64,000 bases of DNA from Pseudomonas sp. ML96 (GTDB taxonomy: Bacteria > Pseudomonadota > Gammaproteobacteria > Pseudomonadales > Pseudomonadaceae). Below the pieces are notes generated by a model. The model searched no databases. It saw only the letters and a program-made list of their open reading frames with translations, and had not been told where the DNA came from. Position 1 is the first letter of the stretch. Every line of letters starts with the position of its first letter. Below, in pieces: positions 59,144 to 64,000 of the stretch. The DNA is taken from the NCBI RefSeq assembly GCF_000761545.1, contig NZ_JPMY01000012.1, positions 154,661 through 218,660 on the forward strand. Direction: 5' to 3'. The translations under genes were made by a program, and so were the position numbers.

Positions 59144-60904
59144 ATGACCGTCACCGAGCAGTTGAGCGCTCTGGAATCCATCCTCGCTCACGGCGACCTG
59201 CACAGTCTGTTCCAGCCCATCATCAGCCTCTCCGAGCGCCGCATCCTCGGTTACGAAGCGCTGACCCGCGGTCCGTCCAACAGCTCCCTGCACGCCCCCA
59301 TCGCCCTGTTCAGCGTGGCCCGCAACGCCGGCCGCCTGAGCGAGCTCGAACTCAGCGCCCGCAAGTGCGCGCTACGCCGCTTCCGCGACCAGCAACTCAG
59401 CGGCAAGCTGTTCCTCAACGTCTCTCCGGAGTCGCTGCTGGAAGCCAGCCACCAACCCGGACGCACCCTGCGCCTGCTGCAGGAATTCGGTATCGCCCCG
59501 GACCGGGTGGTGATCGAGCTCACCGAGCAGGCGCCAATCGACGACTTCGCCCTGCTCGACACCGCCCTGCACCACTACCGCGCCATGGGTTTTTCCATCG
59601 CCCTGGATGACCTCGGCGCCGGCTACTCGAGCCTGCGCCTGTGGTCGGAGCTGCGCCCTGACTACGTGAAGATCGATCGCCACTTCATCGACGGCATCCA
59701 CCAGGACGCGGTGAAGCGCGAGTTCGTCGACTCCATCCTGAAAATGGCCAAGGCTTCGCGCGCCCAAGTGATCGCCGAGGGCATCGAACTGGCCGAGGAG
59801 CTGGCGACGCTGGTCGAGATGGGCGTCGACCTGGTCCAGGGCTACCTGCTCTGCCGCCCCCAGGAACAGCCACCGCGCGACGCGCAGAAACTGCTGCCGC
59901 GCCTGGACAGCACCAGCACGCCACTCGGCGAGGATGGCGGCGACCTCTCCGCGCTGCTCAACGAGCAACCGGCGGTGACCAGCGACACGCCCATCGCCGT
60001 GGTGCTGGAGGCCTTCCGCGCGCAGGCCAACCTCAACTCACTGACGGTGCTGGATACCAGCGAGCAGCCGGTCGGCATCGTCCATCGTCATTCGCTGTCC
60101 GATGCGCTGCTCAAGCCCTTCGCCACCGACCTGTTCGCGCGCAAGCCGATCAGCCGCCTGATGAGCACGGACTTTCTCGCCGTGGACATCGGCCAGTCGC
60201 TGCAGCAGGTCAGCCGGCTGCTCACCAGCCGTGCACGGCAACGCATGGAGGAAGACTTCATCATCACCAGCCAGGGGCGCTACCGCGGCCTGGGCCGGGT
60301 CATCGACGTGCTGCGCCTGATCACCGAGCTGCGCATCCAGCAGGCGCGCCACGCCAACCCGCTGACCCTGCTGCCCGGCAACGTGCCGATCCAGCAGTGC
60401 CTCGGCCGCCTGCTACAACAGGGACGAGAGGCAGCGGTGTGCTATGTGGATATCGACAGCTTCAAGCCGTTCAACGACCTCTACGGCTACGCCCGTGGCG
60501 ACGAGGTGCTGCTGTGCCTGGCGCAGTGCCTGAACGAGCGGGTCGACCCCAGCCGCGACTTCGTCGGCCACATCGGCGGCGACGACTTCCTGCTGGTGTT
60601 GGGGCCAGACAACTGGCGCGAGCGGCTCAATCAACTACTGGAAGATTTCCAGGCGCAGTGCCGGCGCTTCTATCGCGAGGAGCACCTGCAGGCCGGCTGT
60701 TTCGTCAGCCACAACCGCCAGGGCAAGCGCGAGGAATTCCCGCTGCTGTCACTCTCCATAGGCGTGGTTCATCTGCACCCGCAGAACTGCGCACAGCTCG
60801 ATGCCAGTCAGCTCGCCGGCCTGGCCTCGGAAGCCAAGCGCCACGCCAAGAACGTGCCCGGCTACAGCCTGCACATTCTCGATACGCTCAGCCTTTCGGC
60901 TTGA
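59144..60904 (+). CDS. EAL-CBS-GGDEF signalling protein
   Basis: Cytoplasmic protein of 586 residues with reversed domain order: EAL (about 10-250; YEALTRGP near 34, LFLNVSPESL, VIELTEQ, DDLGAGYSSL, VKIDRHF, AEGIE, QGYLLCRP), paired CBS domains (about 265-400) and GGDEF (about 410-585; signature HIGGDDFLLVL near 476, the D variant of GGDEF). It resembles P. aeruginosa PA3258. The CBS pair suggests nucleotide control. Start at 59144 (MTVTEQLSAL) used; the frame extends 21 bp upstream with no better ribosome site. Confidence 0.92.
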   Translation: MTVTEQLSALESILAHGDLHSLFQPIISLSERRILGYEALTRGPSNSSLHAPIALFSVARNAGRLSELELSARKCALRRFRDQQLSGKLFLNVSPESLLEASHQPGRTLRLLQEFGIAPDRVVIELTEQAPIDDFALLDTALHHYRAMGFSIALDDLGAGYSSLRLWSELRPDYVKIDRHFIDGIHQDAVKREFVDSILKMAKASRAQVIAEGIELAEELATLVEMGVDLVQGYLLCRPQEQPPRDAQKLLPRLDSTSTPLGEDGGDLSALLNEQPAVTSDTPIAVVLEAFRAQANLNSLTVLDTSEQPVGIVHRHSLSDALLKPFATDLFARKPISRLMSTDFLAVDIGQSLQQVSRLLTSRARQRMEEDFIITSQGRYRGLGRVIDVLRLITELRIQQARHANPLTLLPGNVPIQQCLGRLLQQGREAAVCYVDIDSFKPFNDLYGYARGDEVLLCLAQCLNERVDPSRDFVGHIGGDDFLLVLGPDNWRERLNQLLEDFQAQCRRFYREEHLQAGCFVSHNRQGKREEFPLLSLSIGVVHLHPQNCAQLDASQLAGLASEAKRHAKNVPGYSLHILDTLSLSA

Positions 60905-61367
60905 AGCCGAGGGCCTCGGCGCGCCGGGATAGCGCCTCGGCCTGAAGCGGATCGGCCAGCAGTCCCGGCCCACCCTCGCGGTACAGCACCGCAAGGCGCT
61001 GCGCCGCCAGCGGATGGCCGGCCTCGCTCGCCAGCGTCCACCAGCGCGCCGCCTCGGCGGCATCGGGGGCCTGACGACTGTCACCGGCCAGGCACTGCAC
61101 GCCGAGCTGGTAGGCCGACTTGCCATCGCCACCCTGCGCCGCCAGACGCAGCAGGCGCAGGCCCTCTTCGCGAGCACCGAAGCCCTGGCCGCGAAACAGC
61201 AGAATATGACCGTAGAAACTCTGTGCCGGTACATACTCCAACGCGGCCATGCGTGCGTATTGGCCCTGCATCCAGTGCCAGGCCCGCGGTTGTTGCATCA
61301 GCCAGCGCCAGTGGAACAGGCGCCGCGCCAGCCAGTAGCCCAGCCGCGCGCGCAGGCGCCAGAGCAT
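60888..61367 (-). CDS. Sel1-repeat protein
   Basis: Protein of 159 residues. Basic N-terminal helix region (MLWRLRARLGYWLARRLFHW), then three Sel1/TPR-like units from about 68: LRLLRLAAQGGDGKSAYQLG, AARWWTLASEAGHPLAAQRL and a shorter last one. GAGGAG 5 bp before the ATG. It overlaps the 3' end of the EAL-CBS-GGDEF gene by 17 bp (convergent). Likely a protein-interaction module; function unknown. Confidence 0.8.
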   Translation of the reverse strand: MLWRLRARLGYWLARRLFHWRWLMQQPRAWHWMQGQYARMAALEYVPAQSFYGHILLFRGQGFGAREEGLRLLRLAAQGGDGKSAYQLGVQCLAGDSRQAPDAAEAARWWTLASEAGHPLAAQRLAVLYREGGPGLLADPLQAEALSRRAEALGFKPKG

Positions 61368-61732
61368 CAAGGCTCCTCGGGGTAGCTGAATTCGAAGACC
61401 CGAGCCACCTCGGCCGCATGCCAGGAGGCCGCGGCGATGCCATCGGAAGGGCCGGAGAAGCGGCCCAGGCGCGCCACGCACTCGAAGAAGCCGATGCGCG
61501 GCAAACGGCTGGCACCCTGGCTGATCACCAGGGCACTGCGCAACGGCCGCTCGGCGCGTGCATCCAGGGCGGCCAGATGCTCCAAGGCGGCGGTCAGGGT
61601 CTGCATGGCCGGAGTCGGCAACTGCAGACGCTCGACAAGGGCGCGATAGGTCAGCAGGTGGCGCTGGCGGCGGGCGTCCTCCAGCTCACCGAGCAGGGCC
61701 TGCCAGTGCTGGCGCTGGATGCGCACGCTCAA
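61367..61732 (-). CDS. Conserved hypothetical protein
   Basis: Protein of about 121 residues. The probable start is TTG at 61732 (overlap TTGA with the HTH gene stop, GGAG 8 bp upstream); an in-frame GTG at 61747 contains that GGAG and is less likely. Features: SVRIQRQHWQALLGELEDAR, LTYRALVERLQLPTPAMQTL, LVISQGASRLPRIGFFECVA. It resembles a winged or three-helix fold with a conserved SRLPRxGFF patch, but no family is named with confidence. Its stop overlaps the Sel1 gene start by one base. Confidence 0.7.
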   Translation of the reverse strand: MSVRIQRQHWQALLGELEDARRQRHLLTYRALVERLQLPTPAMQTLTAALEHLAALDARAERPLRSALVISQGASRLPRIGFFECVARLGRFSGPSDGIAAASWHAAEVARVFEFSYPEEP

Positions 61733-62052
61733 GACGGCTGCTCCCACTCGCCGATTTCCAGCACGTGCGCCAGCGAGCGCTGGATCGCGCTATCCGGCTC
61801 ACGCTCGCCGGTTTCGATCATGTTCAGATAGTGCGGGCTAATGCCCACTGCACGGGCCAGATCGGCCTGGGACAGGCCCTTGGCCTCGCGCAGGCTGGCC
61901 AACTGGTCGAAGCGCGAGCTGGGCTTCGATGCTTGCGCAGCACTGGCGTTTGCCGGCGCCTGGCCGGCCGCCTGCAGCAACGCCTGGTACTCGGCCCAAG
62001 GCAACACGGCGTACTCCGCTTCGCCATCGCGCGTGATTACTTGCACACTCAT
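61729..62052 (-). CDS. XRE-type HTH regulator with Phd-like N-terminus
   Basis: Protein of 107 residues. The first 30 (MSVQVITRDGEAEYAVLPWA) resemble the beta-hairpin start of Phd/YefM antitoxins; after a Ala/Ser linker, residues about 55-105 form a Cro/CI helix-turn-helix (LREAKGLSQADLARAVGISP, YLNMIETGEREPD). GAGCTGTATG-type upstream sequence gives a moderate ribosome site. No toxin of a known type is adjacent, so an antitoxin role is unproven; it may repress its own three-gene operon. Confidence 0.8.
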   Translation of the reverse strand: MSVQVITRDGEAEYAVLPWAEYQALLQAAGQAPANASAAQASKPSSRFDQLASLREAKGLSQADLARAVGISPHYLNMIETGEREPDSAIQRSLAHVLEIGEWEQPS

Positions 62053-62239
62053 ACAGCTCTCCGTGGAAAGCAGTGCCGAGACGCTCGGCACCTCCCTTGC
62101 TGGCGCTCATCTTAACAGCGCGGATAGCTGCAGAGCGTGACCCATGCTGACTCGTCAGACAAGAGTCGGCAGCAGCCACACAGATGCCGAGAGGCGCCAT
62201 GAGGGGAACAGGCGCCACCCGCGCAACCAGGAAGCGGGA

Positions 62240-62656
62240 TCAGGGGGTAGGTAACGCCTCGGCCCGTTCGAGCACTTCGGGCGCCTGCGCCTCGCGCCAG
62301 GTGCGATAGGCCTGCAGCTCGCCCTCCCAGGTGCGCAGCACCCAGGCCAGCACCGCCAGGTCGTCCAGTAGGCCTACGCCGAGCAGCCAATCCGGCGCCA
62401 TGTCCAGCGGCATGAGGAAATACACCAGGGCCGCCACGACTGCGACCAGGGCCTGCTTATTGATGGCGCGATACTCACCCCGCCACCAGGCCGCGCAAAG
62501 CCCTTGCAGCAAGCTCAGGTCACCGCGTAGCCGGGCAAAGCGCGCACCACCCTCGCCTTTTCGAGCGACCGCCAGCAGCAGAGCGGGCAGTCGACCACGC
62601 GCCAGAATCTGCTTGGCCAGACGAAGGTAACGCGCTGCATTCCAGGGAAAAGCCAT
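62240..62656 (-). CDS. DUF1232 (YkvA-like) membrane protein
   Basis: Protein of 138 residues. The family signature is YRAINKQALVAVVAALVYFL followed by MPLDMAPDWLLGVGLLDDLA near residues 62-102, probably a re-entrant or membrane-surface helix pair. Function unknown. The 187-bp stretch to the HTH gene holds no further gene. Confidence 0.85.
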   Translation of the reverse strand: MAFPWNAARYLRLAKQILARGRLPALLLAVARKGEGGARFARLRGDLSLLQGLCAAWWRGEYRAINKQALVAVVAALVYFLMPLDMAPDWLLGVGLLDDLAVLAWVLRTWEGELQAYRTWREAQAPEVLERAEALPTP

Positions 62657-63009
62657 GGCTCAAACTCCGCTATCGCCCATGCCTGCTGGGCTGCATTCAG
62701 TTATCCACCATAGCTGTGGATAACCCTGTGAACAGTTCTTTGATGACTCTACCAAACGCCCACCTCATGCGGCTTCGCTACAGATCGGGCACTTTTTGCT
62801 CACACGCAAAAAACCATATAAATCAGCCGGTTACGATATGAGCATTGCTCAGGAAAGCTGTAACAGCCCGAACGGTGAAAGTAACCGGCGCAATGTGCAT
62901 AACCGTAACACCACAAGCACAGTCACCTTCGTTCAGACCGACCAGTCGCCGCCTGGTTCTACAAACGAAAACGCCCCGGCAAGCGGGGCGTTTTCCAGTG
63001 CGACGGGTG
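62657..63009. other. Intergenic region with DnaA-box-like pair and inverted repeats
   Basis: No gene supported in 353 bp. It holds TTATCCACC and TGTGGATAA (62701-62709 and 62715-62723), an inverted pair of DnaA-box-like nonamers; a 9-bp inverted repeat GCCGGTTAC/GTAACCGGC (62826-62834 with 62881-62889); several GTAAC repeats; and the terminator at 62967-62994. A small RNA read toward the right and ending at that terminator is conceivable. Confidence 0.5.
62967..62994. terminator. Terminator of the FKBP-type gene (bidirectional)
   Basis: GAAAACGCCCC/GGGGCGTTTTC stem with a short GC-rich loop; the flanking AAAA and TTTT allow use in both directions. It follows the fkpA-like stop on the minus strand by 15 bp. 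Confidence 0.88.
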
Positions 63010-63720
63010 TTACTGAGCGGGAGCAGCCGGATCCTTGATGGCCAGCAGTTCCAGATCGAACACCAGTACCGAGTTGGCCGGGATCGCCGGGCTCGGGCTC
63101 TGCGGGCCGTAGGCCAGCTCGCTCGGGATGTACAGCTTGTACTTCTCGCCCACGTGCATCAGTTGCAGGCCTTCGACCCAACCCGGGATCACTCCGCTGA
63201 CCGGCAGATCGATGGGGCTACCACGCTCGATCGAGCTGTCGAACACGGTACCGTCGGTGAGCTTGCCTTCGTAGTGAACGGTCACTACGTCGGTGGCTTT
63301 CGGCTGAGCGCCGTCGGCCTTCTTGATCACTTCATACTGCAGGCCGGAAGCGGTGGTCACTACGCCTTCCTTCTTGCCATTCTCCTCGAGGAATTTCTTG
63401 CCAGCCTGAGCCGACTCCTCGTTGAGCTTGGCCATGCGCTCCTCGGCGCGCTTCTGCAGGAAGGCGAAGGCCTCGGCCAGCTCTTCGTCTTTCAGCTTCT
63501 GTTCTTTCTTGCCGATGGCATCTTCGATACCCATGGCGACGGCCTTGGAGTCCAGGTCAGCCAGACCTTCCTGGGACAGGCTCTTGCCCATGTTCAGGCC
63601 GATGCCGTAGGAAGCCTTCTGCGCCGGGGTCTTGAGTTCCACTTCGCTGGTTTGTGCATCGCAACCGGCCAGAACCAGGCCGACCAGGGCAACCGCCGCA
63701 GCAAGACGATGTTGTTTCAT
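63010..63720 (-). CDS. FKBP-type peptidyl-prolyl isomerase lipoprotein (FkpA/Mip type)
   Basis: Protein of 236 residues. Lipoprotein signal MKQHRLAAAVALVGLVLAGC (Cys20), helical dimerisation domain (about 30-120: KASYGIGLNMGKSLSQEG, ELAEAFAFLQKRAEERM), then a C-terminal FKBP domain (DVVTVHYEGKLTDGTVFDSS, VIPGWVEGLQLMHVGEKYKL, AYGPQSPSPAIPANSVLVFD). Periplasm-facing, folding catalyst. The start at 63720 has CAAGGAA upstream; a longer frame beyond it lacks the lipobox context. Confidence 0.93.
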   Translation of the reverse strand: MKQHRLAAAVALVGLVLAGCDAQTSEVELKTPAQKASYGIGLNMGKSLSQEGLADLDSKAVAMGIEDAIGKKEQKLKDEELAEAFAFLQKRAEERMAKLNEESAQAGKKFLEENGKKEGVVTTASGLQYEVIKKADGAQPKATDVVTVHYEGKLTDGTVFDSSIERGSPIDLPVSGVIPGWVEGLQLMHVGEKYKLYIPSELAYGPQSPSPAIPANSVLVFDLELLAIKDPAAPAQ

Positions 63721-63950
63721 GCTTGTTCCTTGTAGAAGCCCCGATGGGCAGAAAGAGAGGGCGAGCTTAGCAGCACGCAACGAGCAATGGCTATGGCACT
63801 GTAGGAGCCGCGGAAAGCGGATAAGTTCAGCGGCTGCGGGGTATATAGAGGAGGGTTTTGCCTGTACGCGAAAAATCGCAGGCAAAAAAAAACGACCTTT
63901 CGGTCGTTTTCTTCAAGCCTCGGTCTTCAGTCTAACCAAGGCTTTATATA
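63721..63950. other. Intergenic region between the FKBP gene and tRNA-Asp
   Basis: No gene seen. Contains the promoter region of the FKBP gene (not resolved by eye) and the terminator at 63889-63910. Confidence 0.5.
63889..63910. terminator. Terminator downstream of tRNA-Asp
   Basis: AAAACGACC/GGTCGTTTT stem with TTTC loop within A and T runs; on the minus strand it ends the tRNA transcript. Confidence 0.85.
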
Positions 63951-64000
63951 TGGCGCAGCGGACGGGACTCGAACCCGCGACCCCCGGCGTGACAGGCCGG
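63951..64000 (-). tRNA. tRNA-Asp (GTC), 3' part cut by window edge
   Basis: Read on the minus strand: anticodon stem CCGGC/GCCGG with loop CTGTCAC (anticodon GTC), T-arm GCGGG-TTCGAGT-CCCGT, acceptor 3' strand CCGCTGC, discriminator G (typical for tRNA-Asp) and an encoded CCA at 63951-63953. The 5' half lies outside the window. Confidence 0.93.

Noticed and set aside
62796..63038. 80-codon plus-strand frame between the DUF1232 and FKBP genes
   Set aside because: It reads through the terminator at 62967-62994 and into the FKBP gene on the other strand; composition is not protein-like.

Overview
The window is GC-rich chromosomal DNA from a Pseudomonas, most like the P. aeruginosa/alcaligenes/mendocina side of the genus. 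The evidence is the algU-mucA-mucB cluster next to nadB, the sdhE-ygfX pair and ygfZ, opdH-tctCBA with tctDE, a BfrB-type bacterioferritin, lpxL-minCDE-rluA, prc and a tRNA-Asp. No insertion sequence, prophage, CRISPR array or rRNA was seen. Family calls rest on reading the translated proteins; no database was searched.

Layout. 1-1580 (minus): mucB (cut by the window edge), mucA, algU, the envelope-stress/alginate regulators. 1581-1926: divergent promoter region facing nadB (plus). 3512-4202 (minus): ygfX and sdhE. 4322-7108 (plus): ygfZ, an HDOD protein and a lone periplasmic solute-binding protein. 7102-9157 (minus): tctE/tctD two-component system, divergent from opdH, tctC, tctB, tctA and an AbrB-family membrane protein (plus, to 14734), a tricarboxylate uptake locus. 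14836-16172 (minus): a 43-residue membrane protein resembling CcoM, a small basic protein, AlkB and a charged hypothetical. 16334-19189: rapA. 19250-20543 (minus): SDR oxidoreductase and DUF2784. 20767-21237: bfrB behind an AT-rich upstream region.

21293-34681 (minus) is the most distinctive part: a 13-gene Tad/Flp (type IVb) pilus locus in one direction, mostly with ATGA-type overlaps. It runs from the Flp prepilin through TadG- and TadE-like proteins, RcpC, RcpA, TadA, TadB and TadC to a DUF192 protein, a TadD-like lipoprotein and a TadE-like protein. RcpC carries a C-terminal extension of about 320 residues built from roughly 19 short Gly/Asp repeats. Related repeats occur in a 343-residue protein with a Flp-type prepilin N-terminus encoded just upstream. 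TadA has an N-terminal FHA-like domain. No prepilin peptidase and no TadZ gene lie in the window. Divergent from the pilus genes is a three-gene operon (35071-37963, plus): a periplasmic molybdopterin-oxidoreductase-like protein, a REC-LuxR response regulator and a histidine kinase, probably the local sensor circuit.

37987-64000: actP and its DUF485 partner (minus); a MHYT-GGDEF-EAL cyclic-di-GMP enzyme; DUF2061; a membrane GH17-like glucanosyltransferase; several hypotheticals; a secreted alpha/beta hydrolase overlapping an MlaA-family gene; pirin; a patatin-like phospholipase and an LpxL-type acyltransferase (minus); minCDE, rluA, an M18 aminopeptidase and a HAD phosphatase (plus); a quinone oxidoreductase (minus); prc (plus); an EAL-CBS-GGDEF protein (plus); a cluster of small minus-strand genes (Sel1 protein, hypothetical, HTH regulator, DUF1232); an FKBP-type PPIase lipoprotein; and the 3' part of a tRNA-Asp.

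Themes: the envelope-stress axis (algU/mucA/mucB at one end, the Prc/AlgO-type protease at the other), surface attachment (Tad pilus, two c-di-GMP enzymes, an HDOD protein), C4/C6 carboxylate and acetate uptake, and cell-division placement.
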